A DNA stretch of 64,000 nucleotides from Cristatella mucedo. Taxonomy: Eukaryota > Bryozoa > Phylactolaemata > Cristatellidae. The position numbers and the translations under genes are program-made. This document shows positions 11,869 through 23,101 of the stretch, piece by piece. Where the stretch lies: NCBI GenBank assembly GCA_009760855.2, contig WPIO01000063.1:289001-353000 (forward strand), written 5' to 3'. Numbering within the stretch: position 1 is the stretch's first letter; each line of letters starts with the position of its first letter. A model generated the notes under the pieces. It saw only the letters and a list, made by a program, of their open reading frames with translations, did no database searches and was not told the origin of the DNA.

Positions 11869-11905
11869 GGCAGACAGAGACAGAGAGATAGAGAAAGAGA
11901 GAGAG
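11379..11905. repeat. (GACA)n / (GAGA)n compound satellite
   Basis: Over 500 bp of imperfect GACA and GAGA units on the plus strand, almost pyrimidine-free except for C at the GACA positions. The Cys/Leu/Ser/Val-rich minus-strand frames are produced by the repeat. Confidence 0.95.
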
Positions 11906-12130
11906 CAGTAACCCCCATCTTCTTCCCGACACCTAGTACACGAGAGAAGAACCTGGGTTAAACTGAATGCCTAATTGAAATGTGACTCCATCTATATTGC
12001 CACGAGACCCTAAGGAATAAGTGAGCGCTGGGCTGGCAAGCCTTCTCCAGTGCTCACAGCGCTAGAGCCATTTTCTACTTAATGTCATTGCTCTGAGTAC
12101 AAGAAGACTCGATAGACTATGTAGGAAAAA
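11906..12130. other. Spacer, nothing seen
   Basis: No repeat or coding signature. Confidence 0.4.
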
Positions 12131-12272
12131 ATATATAATTCATTTATATAGCGCCCCAAGAGAACTTAATCTCTATTCAGGCGCTTCACATATGCCTCGG
12201 GGCTCGAGCCCACGACCTCAGTCAGACCTTGGTCGGGGAGAGCACCTTAACCGCTAGACCAAACCAGCTCGC
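12131..12272 (-). repeat. SINE-1 copy
   Basis: Full-length copy with A- and B-box-like head and the hairpin tail. It ends at ATATATAATTCATTTATATA. It is a close match to 1549-1690. Confidence 0.85.
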
Positions 12273-12599
12273 AGGAAAGAAAAAGCAGCAAATGGTTCGT
12301 TTTGTACTTATGTGTACTGACACTGCACTTGCTTTTTATTTCTAACCTACTGACATGGCTCCTTTCCGGCATACAATAAGTCAACAAAATCCTGAGAGTA
12401 TGGCTGCAGCTGCTATGGCTGCTACTCTGGCTAATAAGAGGATTTTCTACGTTGTCATGCTAAAGTTGCGCAGACATACTAAAGTTGTGATAAGCCAGTC
12501 TGCGAAAATATGTATTGACCGCCCACAAACGGTTAACACAAACAGTTAGCCCACAAACTCATGCTGTTGGTATGTATACCTTTAGAATGATGTCACCCA

Positions 12600-12673
12600 A
12601 CCATTATATGTAAAGTACCTAGAGAGTGCCAAGAAAGTTCTCTGATGATCTACAATAGTATCATTATTATTAA
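12600..12673 (+). mobile_element. LINE-A 3'-tail fragment
   Basis: A divergent ATGTAAAG(T/C)(A/G)CCTAGA..GAAAGTTCTCTGA block followed by ATCATTATTATTA, which is the terminal hairpin and ATT tail of LINE-A. Confidence 0.6.
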
Positions 12674-12859
12674 GAACAGGTCTGCTTTGGCCTGCAGAGG
12701 CTTGCGTGTTGCAGCCCCGGGCTGCTGGAAGATGCCATTCTTAAGAGCCTCCCTACTACTGCTACACCTTGGTTATTAGCAATCCCTTTAGAGCCTTTAC
12801 ATGACTGTGCAAGGTCTCATAGTTTATCAGTTCTAGTCCGCAGAGCTGCCATCTTAATG

Positions 12860-13574
12860 AACCAATCACTTCTCGCCGACCTGCAGTGGCTACCAGTCAA
12901 GCAATGGATCGACTTCAAGGTTTTGTTGCTCACTTTTAGGTCACTTCATTCTTTAGCTCCAGCCTATCTCTCAGATCTATTCCCCCACCAGGCCAAGCAT
13001 CGTACCACCTGCTTTTTGGAATCCAACAGTTTACCAATACCTCGTACAAACCTCAAATCCTTTGGAGACCGTGCCTTTAGTTCGTATAATAATAATGATA
13101 TACTTGATAAAGCGCCCTCAGAGAACTTAATCTCTTTCTAGGCGCTTTACATTTGCTGCAAAGGGAAATGCAATTAAATGGTAAGTAAAATCATGCTTGA
13201 AAAACAACAAGATGAATAACATGGTTATTGCTCCCAAAGCCTGGAACTCCCTCCCAACTTGCGTCGAAACATCCCCTGACTTGACCACATTTAAAAAGAA
13301 TTTAAAAACACACCTATTTAGGACAGCATTTAGTGGGTCCCTGTGATTCGTCCTTCATGTGCTTATGCATGCTGACACTGTGCATGCTGCCACTAACCAC
13401 ATTTGCATGCTGGCCCTGTGCATGTCACCCCTAACCTGGTTATTCATATTGTTTATCAAGCATGACATTACTCACCATTCAGTCGCGTTTCCCTTTGCAG
13501 CAAATGTAAAGCGCCTAGAAGGAGATTGAGTTCTCTGAGGGCACTTTATCAAGTGCATTATTATTATTATTATG
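12860..13574 (+). mobile_element. LINE-A 3' part with nested insertion
   Basis: The plus-strand frame encodes the ORF2 C-terminus: L-Q-W-L-P-V-K, then F-R-S-L-H-S-L-A-P-A-Y-L-S-D-L, then P-R-T-N-L-K-S-F-G-D-R-A-F-S. After a 142-bp interruption it resumes with A-P-K-A-W-N-S-L-P-T and D-L-T-T-F-K-K-N-L-K-T-H-L-F. The 3' UTR ends in the hairpin GCGCC..GGAGA..TCTCT at 13511-13542 and an (ATT)n tail. It is 5'-truncated. Confidence 0.88.
13087..13228 (-). mobile_element. LINE-A 3' end nested inside LINE-A
   Basis: An inverted terminal fragment (ATT tail, then the hairpin, then TTTGCTGCAAAGGGAAATGC and onward) splits the host ORF between G-D-R-A-F-S and A-P-K-A-W-N. The host sequence resumes directly after it. 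Confidence 0.75.
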
Positions 13575-13957
13575 TCCAACCCACCGAGAGAAGGTCGGCT
13601 TTTTCGGAATGGCAGTCAGACAGACTCTATGTAAGTCCAAAATGTATGATAGGACATCAGTCAACAGCACTACAAAAGGGCTGCGGGCCTTGCATGAAAT
13701 GGACCAAGGCAACCGAGGAGTATTCTTCTGTGGGCCAAGTCAAAAGCAATCTCAAGGCACCAGATGGGCGTTATCATACCAAGAGAAAAAAGAATTTCAC
13801 AAACGAGTGTATGCAAATAACTTAAAAGAAACTTTGTTGCATTAGGCTGCTACACAGACATGTTATTACTAGTGCCATTATTATTATGGCTGGAAAGGTC
13901 AAATCTGCAACAGCAGTACAAGACATTATCATTGCTTAGATATGGTGGAACACAAGG

Positions 13958-14124
13958 GTGGTGACAGCCCATGAGGCAAGGTGCTTGCTCTTCACGACCG
14001 AGGTCGTGGCTTCGAATCTTGCAGTGGGCAATCTTGCATTGCCAACTGCAAGTGGTGGTGCTAGCCGTTAAGGCTCTTCTGATGCTATACAAATGAGGCT
14101 GTTTAATCAGCTAATATTTTTTAA
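13958..14124 (+). repeat. SINE-2 copy
   Basis: A tRNA-like head with the B-box-like GGCTTCGAATC, a middle GGGCAATC..TTGC..GGTGGTG section, and the terminal hairpin GGCTGTTTAATCAGCT followed by a T-rich end. It is the same family as the copies at 15127, 15371, 15815, 30411, 33798, 39577, 43030, 46781 and 63352. Confidence 0.8.
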
Positions 14125-15126
14125 CTTAAATCAGGCATCCCATAGAGCAGAAGTAACTTCCACAGCAAATACCTTCCCGGAAAATGCATCCCTGCCCACC
14201 ATCTGGAAGTTAAAGAGAGGAACGGTATTCCAACCCAAGAGAAACTGGGGGCACGAAGAGGCTGATAATAATGATGTGGCACTTCCGCCATAGGGAGCCA
14301 AACATGGAGGGAAACCAACTTACCCACAGAGGGCTGCAGATGAGCTGTCGCTCCAAGGCAGTGAATGAGACACTGGACATTGATCCACGGAAGGTAAGGA
14401 AAAACGGTATGTGAAGTAAACTACTGCCGCTCCACAATGGGCCTAGATATCCTCAGATTGGAGGACTCATCGAAACCTGGCTAGCCCTGCCTCGGACACT
14501 TACATGGCCAGCTGCTTACTCCTCCATAAATATTAGAAGCAAAACAATAACGAAGACAAGCATGCTACGATTTCTCACAATCACCTCACCCTCACCCCAT
14601 TCAGGGAGGCACCAACCTAAGCAATCTGGCAGCTGAGGAGATTTGCGACTGATGGACCTGTTACTCGAGACGTTCAAAGCAATCTGCCATGAGCATTTGA
14701 CCCTCAACCACAAGATGAGCAAGCTGCTGGGGTATGGCAAGGTGATACCAAACCACATGCATGAGTTGGTATCCCAGACTTGTCTACTTTCGGTCAACTC
14801 TAGGTAGGATATCGCCACGGACAAATGTTGAGCAGCTCACCAAGGAAAGCTGCCCTCTCCCTCCTTCTCACAAATAGTCAGTCTCGCAGAATATTTCCAA
14901 CATCAGTCAGCTCGAGCTCCTTTACCGGCCCTATCGTTAAATCCATCGATAAAAGCCATGCTGTTGCATCTAGGCATGTGGCTAAAGCTAGGTTGGTACG
15001 ACCACTTGGCTAGCTTCCTGTGATGTTTATGGTGGTCTCCGATAATCTTGGCCTGATCTGGCCAATTGATGAGCCGGTCATAAAAAGCTGGACGGTGTAA
15101 ATGCAATTAAAGGTAAATTAAAGGAT
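14125..15126. other. No feature recognised
   Basis: A minus-strand open frame (14516-14824) shows no domain, and nothing else stands out. Confidence 0.4.
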
Positions 15127-15235
15127 GATGAATTCAACAGCCTCATTCGCATAGCTGCAGAAGAGCCTAAGCAGCTATCACTCCTGGTTGCAGTGGACAA
15201 TAAAGAATTTACTGCTGCAGGACTCAACGCATGAC
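15127..15235 (-). repeat. SINE-2 copy, truncated
   Basis: Inverted AATTCAACAGCCTCATT hairpin end plus the AGAGC..AAGCAGCTATCAC middle section; the B-box part is degraded. Confidence 0.65.
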
Positions 15236-15370
15236 CAGGGTGGCCAAGTGGGACCAGTTTGTACCTAGTCTAATTTTCTCACTTCTTCGACTGTCCTCCT
15301 GACTACGCTATACTTCTTATTTTCTTTTTATTGCGCGTGATAAAATCTGGTGGCAACCGTTAAATAAATA

Positions 15371-15545
15371 AATACTGGCTGATTAAACAGCCTCTTTTTT
15401 ATAGCGACAGAAGAGCTATTACGGCTATCACCACAGCTTGCAGCAGCGATAAAGGATCGCCCACCGCAGGATTCGAACCCACGACCTCGGGACTAAGGTC
15501 GCAAAAAAGCAACCGTCTTACCTAGTGAGCCATCTTAGCTCACCG
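15371..15545 (-). repeat. SINE-2 copy, near complete
   Basis: Read on the minus strand it has the A-box-like TGGCTCACTAGG, the B box GGTTCGAATCC and the terminal hairpin GGCTGTTTAATCAGCC. It is one of the best-preserved copies and is useful as the reference. Confidence 0.88.
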
Positions 15546-15814
15546 ATTAGTGCATTACAAGCTGCTTAGGGAGCACTATAAAAAATTCCAGCATAACATC
15601 AACTTGGTCTTTGCGGCTTCGTAAAGTTACAAAGGTAACTACATTAAATACCTAAAAAAAAAAGTGTACCCTAGTCTTTCTTCAGAGGAGATGTCGGCAC
15701 TCAGAGAAGCTGCAAAGTCGCTGATGCATCAGTGACCATCCACGTGACAGCTGCAGAACTTCCGTTTCTAAACAGAGCAGGGCAGGTGCTCGTATAGCAG
15801 GTAAATTATTAAGT

Positions 15815-15965
15815 AAATGCCAGCTGCTCAAACAACCTCATTTATATAGAGGCAGGAGTTCGGTAACGGTAATCACCAACGCTTAAAGTGGGCAATAAAG
15901 GATTGCCTGCTTCAGGACCCGAACCCACGACTTGGGTGGTGAAGTGCAAGTATCTTACCTCAGGA
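15815..15965 (-). repeat. SINE-2 copy, diverged
   Basis: Same order of blocks as 15371-15545 in the same orientation, but with a mutated terminal hairpin and B box. Confidence 0.6.
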
Positions 15966-18803
15966 CTACGACCACTAGTATAACCTTTCGCTGGCTTCGT
16001 GTAACCATTCTACCGTCTTCGAGAAGAACACACATGCACAGTGTGAGGGAAAGATCGATACACTTTCATGCACTAGCAACTTCATGCAAAATTACTCGTG
16101 GACATAAGAGTGAATACCACAGAGAATGGTGGAGAAAGTTGGGACCTGTGGTCGACTGGCAAAAGCAGTTATGCATAGGGCTGCAAGCTATGGGCAGGCA
16201 GCTGTGACATTCTGGTCAGCCGATGCTCAAGAAGTATCACTGCACATCATCCTCTCAGCTACCTTCCCATCCAAAGGCGTAATCCTGAACATAAAAAGCC
16301 ATAAAACATGTGTGCCGAACTTGAGATTCCCAGATTTATGACAATCCTATCACCAATCCTTCCAGACCATCGAGACCTGCAGAGCCGACTAAGCTGATAG
16401 ATAACAGATGGCACAAAGTATCAGCCTCAAGGTGGACTGTGTTGAGTAACCGTAAGATGAGTGGTAGCCACCAGTGAAGGCAGGCTAATTAGATTGGATT
16501 CAAACTCACCTGATTAAGAGTCTGGCTGCCTCAGCAGCTAATTAACTGCATTTCGGGTTTCCTATTGGATACAGAAGGTGATGAGGTCATAGTCAGGGCA
16601 ACGGATCCGGCATAATGCCTGAGCTTTGTCGGCACCGATGAGCCACACCTAAGTCGTGCATTTTGAGCAAATAACACGGCCATGCATATCACTGCAAAGT
16701 AGACTCGGCTTGAAAGAACTACTTCTAGAGACGGTAGGCATTGGGATGTGTCTAAAGCACAGCTGAAAGAGCTTTTACTGAGAAGCTTACTTGCATCTAC
16801 TCCGAAGTTGTACCAAAGAAGTTGATCCTTAGTAGTCGGATACTTTTATCTAGAGTTACGGAACCAATCGCTTTCCTCGAGAATAAAAGGTCTCAGGAGT
16901 GCAGCAGCATTATATAGCAGCATTATTATTAGCAGCATTATGTATAACCACATGTGTAATTGAAGCTATGCAGTGAAGACCCACGGGAAAGAGTAGTGAT
17001 AGAGCAGCTCAGTGACGATGGCGTCAAGTCACAAAAGCTAAAATCCGGCATGGGAACTACACTTGCATGCATGCTTGACAAATCACCAAGCAAACGTCAA
17101 CAGCTTGCCGTGATAAGTCTTTTTCTGCAATATTGTAATGTGCATGAGCCAACATTCTAAGAGAGGCACGCGATGCGGTTAAATGTGGATAAACTAAAAC
17201 GCCTTAGTAGAGACTGAGAGATATCGTGCACGTGAGCATGTATACATTCGCTCGCAAGCTTGCACATCTTTATACTGCCGGTCTCCGAGCGCCCTCCACT
17301 GCAAAAGCTAAGCACTCTTGACAGGCTCTCTGATTATAGCTGAGTAGCAACAGAAGACTGAAAACAGCTAGACCTACACATGAAGACTAGCCCTAAGACA
17401 AAGAAGACTCACTTTTGAGACCAGCTCAGGCAAACACCTTTCCATTATGCACCGAGCAATTTATGGGCAGGCCAGCAGAAGGTGCTCACAGAGTTTATAT
17501 CACTGGGTCAGCATTCTGCATGCTCAGCTTGTCGACAAGGTTGATTTCGTGCACCTTCCCCTGCTACTGTTTGCCACAATGATGCCAAAAACATGCAACG
17601 TTGGCAGAAGGCTGCATCAGTCTCGTTTCTGATTCGGTGAGTAGCGAACAAGCTATGAGGTCAGGCTAACATCATTCTCTCTACATCCTCTATCTCCCTC
17701 CTTCCCTTTGCACCTCTTCTTATTACGTTCTCCCACATCCCTTCCCACTTTAAGACGTAACCTAACACTCTTGTAACATTATGTATACCTCAAGACAATA
17801 ACTCTAGCAAGTCGTCACTGCTGTCAATAGGTTCTTCACGGGGTGGGGCAGCACCTTTGGAGACATTGGCAGAACTGGGAGCAGCGCCAACCGATACCAC
17901 AGCAGACTTTCAGTCATTAATCTTAATGTCGAACCTATGGGGCAGATCTTCACATAGCTAGAGCAGACTGATTATGACAAACCACTAAACTGCAATGATT
18001 ACTGTATAGCATTACCAGGGAACAGCTTTTCGAGAGAACCATGAGGCAAAAAATCCTATTGAGACAGAATCTCACAAAAAAGGGTTGGCAAACAGCTGCA
18101 AGTGACCGTTCAAGGCAAGCGAGTACAAGAAATTAAACTGGCTACTAAATAAGCCTAATCCTAAAAGTACACCACACCTCTGCCACGTACATGGGTCCTC
18201 CCTCCTACAAAGTGCCGGTCAAAATGCTTGAACCAAAAGTGGTATTCTATCTAGCACCTGCACATGATCAGTGAGACTGTGCCATCAATCAATGTATTAC
18301 ATTTTCATCTTAGAGGTTCACCCAGCAAATGTAGCAGTCACGAATGCAAGATCAGGCAGACAGGTAATTTACTAATAACTTGCTAGCATCACCAACAAAT
18401 GCTGTTGGATCTGTTATCTGCCTGAGCATTACTTTTGAAGCTCTCTTAGCAAAAGATCACAGAAGCAGAACCGCAAAGACATAACATAGCCAGGTGAGGT
18501 ATGACCTCAGGAGTGCATACACATGCTGTTACATAAGATTCAGCTAGGACATGAGTAGTGACAGAGAGGGCAGCTCACATAGGCCAGTGCAAAAGCATGA
18601 ACAGCTTTTCAACCTACCACTCGGAAACTGCTGTTCGGTACCTAAAGCTGCACTTACAAGAATCCAACTGTCGCATTACCATCTTTCAATCTAGCAAGAT
18701 CATCAGAGAAATTTGACCAAGAGCACCAAAGAACATCGTGACCCATCAGAGCAAGTTGGTCGCCTGGTCACGGTTGGACCTATAAATGTAGTTGTCTCTG
18801 TCA

Positions 18804-18806
<3 letters not shown>
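15966..18806. other. No feature recognised
   Basis: About 2.8 kb without a domain-bearing frame. There is a small AGCAGCATTATTATT cluster at 16897-16939. Short frames at 16960 and 17447 have no recognisable motif. Confidence 0.45.
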
Positions 18807-18859
<53 letters not shown>

Positions 18860-18869
18860 GTGTGTGTGT
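18807..18869. repeat. (TC)n-(TG)n compound microsatellite
   Basis: About 24 TC units up to 18854, then a short TG run to 18869. Confidence 0.95.
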
Positions 18870-19564
18870 AAAATTGACTGTGATAGCAGCACATTAGAGA
18901 GCTGCTGTCACCAGACCCATAGATATAGTCCCACTTTGCCAACTGATCGATCGAGTAAAGAGGCATTTTTTATGGGAACACAAGAGCACACGTAAGCGAG
19001 GGAGATCGGAGCAGCAAAGTGAACAGCCGAAGAGTATAACGGACATGTAGCTAAGAGTTGCCATGCTTGGAGTACCAGCATAAAAAAGCCTAGTGGCTGC
19101 CGAAAGCCGCCCTAGCATAATACTCACTCGCACCTTGTGGCTTTGTGGAGCGACAGACTTGCGATACATTGCATTAAATATGGAGCGTGTGGTCGAAGCT
19201 ATAAGGCAGCCGGTTCCCTACTGCTAGGCTTCTGAAAATGTTAGTGTCAACCTGGTAGAAAGCCCAATTATGCCACCGTGCCAACAAGATTGCAGATCGT
19301 TCAACGCACCACGGGATTCAAGACAAACAAGCGCCGGCACGGCAGCCAGGGGGTGCACTTTCACAGAACAATTCTCACGAGCGGGAATTAGAAGTTTTCC
19401 TGGGGTCTCATCAATACTGTCATGGCTCACCGCGAGAGTACAGCAAGCTCGATCAACATCATCATACTGCGGCTGCAAAATCTGCCGTTGAGGCCATTAC
19501 CCGTTCGATCATGCAGGCAGATGGCCGTCATCACCATTATTCCCGAACGCAACAAAAATAGCTT
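18870..19564. other. No feature recognised
   Basis: Short frames on both strands without motifs. Confidence 0.4.
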
Positions 19565-20080
19565 TTAATGACCGGAGTAGATCGAGCAGCGCTGATTCAA
19601 AAGAGACGTAAAGGCTGTGCGGGTTGTTCTGGCGCCACAGGTCAAACGCGGAGCGTTCGGACTCAATGGATTGAACACACAACGAAGCCAGAAGCGGATA
19701 ACTCTGATCGACGCAAGATTAGGCAGCAACGTCTGCTCGTTGCAACCGCAGCTCGAAGACGAAGCAGACGTGTATGGAGCAGCGCACAAACTCTCGGAAT
19801 TAACGGATCGACCCGCCGAGCGAGTGCGAAAAGTCCAAACAGGTGGTTGGGAAAAGAAACTGTCAGCGGAACGCCGGTTGACAGCTGAACTCAATTCATT
19901 GCGCACACTGATCAACGCTACATCCCAAGCAGCGACCTGATGAATCATTCGGGACAGCTGCGGCGCACACCCACCTGCCACTATAAGCTTGCTCCTCCTA
20001 TAGGTGGTCTCCACATTTGCAGATTCTTTGAGCAGTGGAAACCCGGCTAAAGATCTGAAGGCCGCTAGCCACCGACGCAC
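19565..20080. other. Region open on both strands, possible unrecognised exon
   Basis: The minus strand is open for 171 codons (20080-19565). The plus strand has a 107-codon frame ending at 19940 whose C-terminal half is charged and helix-like (S-E-L-T-D-R-P-A-E-R-V, then A-E-R-R-L-T-A-E-L-N-S-L-R). The plus frame lacks an ATG. No family is recognised on either strand. GC richness alone could keep both frames open. I do not assign a protein. Confidence 0.25.
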
Positions 20081-20560
20081 TCTCCCGGAAAGCGCAACTT
20101 GTGCGCGCCCTTTTGCGCCCTCGCCCGCTTAGAGTCGACGAAACGACAGTACGCAGCGCCGTCGCCCAAGTAGCCGCCCAGACAGCGGCGGACAACAGGA
20201 AATGCGGCGAGACCCGGATCAGGATGCTTACTAGATAGCTTACGTCCGGTTCCCGCCCCGATGCCGCCATCGACGGTGCCCGGGTGCGCTCTCCTCTCCG
20301 CCAGCGCCGGGCGGATTGGTCGGTCAGGTCCGCCCCTGTGCTTTAGACGTTTGCGTTAGGCTAATTCCTAGCAGCGAGCTCCTCCTCGCGTCTTCAGCGC
20401 GTGACGCGTGCGCAACCCTAGAACGCGCGCATCGGGCTAGCGACCGTCAGAAGCCGCTTGAAACACTTCGGCCCGCCGCCGACCTTGGATCTAAATGTAT
20501 CGCGGCGCATTTTCGCTCGAGTCGCTCTGCGGGCTACTTACGGCGCCAACTCTAAGCGTG
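20080..20560. promoter_or_regulatory. CpG-dense segment, candidate promoter island
   Basis: CpG dinucleotides are much denser here than in the flanking repeat-rich DNA (for example GCGCGCCC, GTCGACGAAACG, CGCGGCGC). A minus-strand ATGGCGGCATCGGGGCGGGA at 20270 is followed by GTAAGC, a plausible first exon with a donor. No TATA box is visible. Assignment as a promoter is inference from composition only. Confidence 0.3.
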
Positions 20561-22223
20561 CTTCATGAAATTTAGGACGCCCCATGTCTGGTTTCGGGTG
20601 TCGAACGGCGGCGGCCCGTGCGAGGCTCTCCGGGTTTTATTTCGTTCATTGGAGCCGGAGCGGTGAAGCCGTCCAGGTTGTTGACGCTCCCTCCTCGTCG
20701 GAGTCGGTCGTCTAGAGCTCGGACGCAAATACCTGCTGCTAGGCACAGTGCACGCTCAGGAAAGCTTGCCGCCCTGCCTGACCACCAGCTCCCTGCCATT
20801 CATTGGTCTTTCGGAATCCGGTTTTTATCGCAAGCCGCATTTCTGTGCCGCATTAAATTCAGTGTCATTATTTAAGGTGCAGCTAAATGCAAGCCTGAAA
20901 AATAATTCAACAGCCACAGTAGTGAGCAGCTCAGCTAACAATATTAGTTAAACGCGGCACGTTTTGAGCAACCTCACAACGGGAGTGAAACAGCTTTTTA
21001 GAACAGATTTCCAAAAGAGACAAGTCCTCAACGCTGTGCAAAGCACCCTTAAGATTGGGGTTGATCCATACACCGAAGTTCTGACTAAACTTTTTATATT
21101 TTGCAAAGATTCACTCAACAAGACCGCAGGCATTGAACCGCCAAGTTGTGTCGTGTAATTTGCAGACTATTCGGAGGAAATATCGTGTGGTCGTCATGCA
21201 AAACTCAACAGCGATGCACGATTTGGGCAAACCACCGGATCGCGCCATTTGAAAGCGGTATTGGCGCGATTGCCGTAGGCGCTCGACCACAGTTAGGCGT
21301 TGGGGTCTGAGCGAGGTCTTATCTTCTGGCCTGGTTTCATGCCGGCTTTACGCGGTAGTGGACTGGCTGCTAACAAGGATAAGCTCAGCCAACCGCGGTC
21401 AGGCGTCGGAGTAGGAAAAGTAACACTTCAGCACGGCCATTTAAGGCATGGGCTCAACGGTGGCGCGTCAAGCTCATGATGAGCTTCATGCGGTAGGGCT
21501 AGGTTCACGTGCTAAAGCGTAAGATTACACGACTAGGAACGTAGGCCCTCGTAGCTGCACGCGTTAGGAAGAACCCTTCATTCGACAGTGACTTCAAAAG
21601 TACGCAAAGCTGCACCAGCAAGCAAGCCACGATGTTATACTTGCCAAGGATGCTAAGCTAACAGGACGCTCTAGAATAAGCAGGCAAGTAGCCGAAAGCT
21701 CCGACATTTCCCCAGCGACGTACCCAGCGAATGATGTCATCGCAAGAGCTCGGCCTCTACTCGACTGAACTATTTAACTAGAAGTGGCCAAGGCTGATCT
21801 ATTTCTTTGACATGTCGCCTTTGGCGACATTGGCGCACACGGTCGTTACACGTTGCGGCTCGACGACGGCACCGCTGGCGACTCGGCTCACGTGTTTCTG
21901 CGACGGGCTGCGAGCTAACCATGGAGCTTCTCAGGGTTAAAGCTCATGCTTTAACAGACGACGTACGGAGCGGCTCGGCCAATCGCTCTGCATCTTTCAT
22001 ACACCGAAGGCAAGGAGTCCGACATCTGAAGCCTGGACCCGCGTCCCATACCCTCCGCACGCCGGCGAAGTATTCCCCGGTTATTTGAGCGAAGCCCAAA
22101 CCTGCACCTGGATTGTTCGCAGCACTTTCAAAGGGAGCGTAAAGAAATCAGCGAAAAGCTCTCAAACCAACTTAGGAGCGGGCGACAGCAGACAGTCGCG
22201 GTATTAATTATGAGGAGCTGTAC
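20561..22223. other. No gene recognised, moderately CpG-rich
   Basis: A 64-codon plus-strand frame at 20964-21158 reads like a peptide (T-T-G-V-K-Q-L-F, then T-E-V-L-T-K-L-F-I-F-C-K-D) but has no ATG and no recognised homologue. A short perfect hairpin GTCGCC-TTT-GGCGAC lies near 21813. Confidence 0.35.
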
Positions 22224-22351
22224 GCCGTGCTGGTTGGTCCATCGGTTAAGATACATGCCCCAACCGAGGTCGCGGGCTCGAGCCCCGTGGCACATGCGAA
22301 GCACCTGAATAGAGATTAAGTTCCCTTGGGGCGCTGTACAAATGAATTATA
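22224..22351 (+). repeat. SINE-1 copy
   Basis: tRNA-like head with GGGCTCGAGCCCC, then ..GAAGCACCTGAATAGAGATT and the rest of the hairpin tail. It abuts the left end of the LTR at 22353. Confidence 0.82.
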
Positions 22352-22352
22352 T

Positions 22353-23083
22353 CGTAGCCAGGCTAGGTTTGGTTGGCTGGGACAGGACAGCTGTAAAGTG
22401 GTAAGGGTCACCAGCTAGGCCGGGGCCTGACCTACGGCATGGTCGGATGTGCGGCGACGAGAGGTCATCGGGGCTCTTGGATGAGAGAAGTTGGCCGAGT
22501 AAGTCGTGGTGTTGAAGGCTCCCAGTCTCGCCGAGTTATGCACCTGGATGGTTGCAGGCGTGCTCCGGGGATGCGGCCACGCACTCAAGGCAACGAGTAC
22601 CCAAGGCCTGAGTGGAGCTGGATAGCAGGTTCGCTGATGTGACTTGTATATTCTGCGTTCCCCGTGTAGCGTGTCGTGGCCCCCCCGTGAATTGGCGTCT
22701 TTCGGCGGAAGCTCTCGACTGTGGTAGAAGTCGACTCCGACTTGTCAAGCAGTTACTCAGCTAGCGGGATCTTTTACGGTATACGCTCGTACTGTTGGAA
22801 CGAATTCGGTACAACGGCGGGACTGCGGAAGCCGACTGACCAACTAACGCGTTTGTTCTCGCTTGCGGCGTCGTCTTGTGCCCCTATAGTGTACCTGCAA
22901 AGAACCTTCCCCTGTAGACTTGTTTGGTTCCCCTGTTGTTGTTGGCGCATGCGACACTACAAAGAAGTCTGACCTGACGGCCGCTCGTCTTACCCTAGCT
23001 CAGCGGCATGGAAAGCAGCGGCGTGGCCTGAGCATGTCGGGGCTTAGCGGGAATTAGCCTCTGTCCCCTGGAACTCGGCTACA
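22353..23083 (+). mobile_element. LTR copy 1 of a retrotransposon (731 bp)
   Basis: Aligns along its whole length with 54033-54759. It starts (T/C)GTAGCCAGGCTAGG and ends GGAACTCGGCTACA, so the ends form the short inverted repeat TGTAGC/GCTACA typical of LTRs; the initial TG has become CG here. A GC-rich 3' part contains GACGGCCGCTCGTCTTACCC, conserved in both copies. No intact gag-pol follows. Confidence 0.8.
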
Positions 23084-23101
23084 TTTTGGTGACCCTGCCG
23101 G
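23084..23101 (+). other. Primer-binding-site-like sequence after LTR copy 1
   Basis: TTTTGGTGACCCTGCCGG begins immediately after the LTR end. TGGTGACCC at this position resembles the tRNA primer-binding sites of LTR retrotransposons. It suggests that copy 1 was a 5' LTR with internal sequence rather than a clean solo LTR. Confidence 0.5.

Noticed and set aside
11369..11932. 187-codon Cys/Leu/Ser/Val-rich protein
   Set aside because: Translation of a GACA/GAGA simple repeat in three frames at once.
15470..15490. tRNA-like B boxes suggesting real tRNA genes (also at 30460, 43085, 46840)
   Set aside because: Each lies in a repeated SINE with the same non-tRNA tail; no cloverleaf with proper acceptor and anticodon stems could be drawn.
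20048..20240. A-D-A-L-S-R-like string suggesting gypsy RNase H
   Set aside because: Only a few residues match, and no RT or integrase motif is nearby in any frame.
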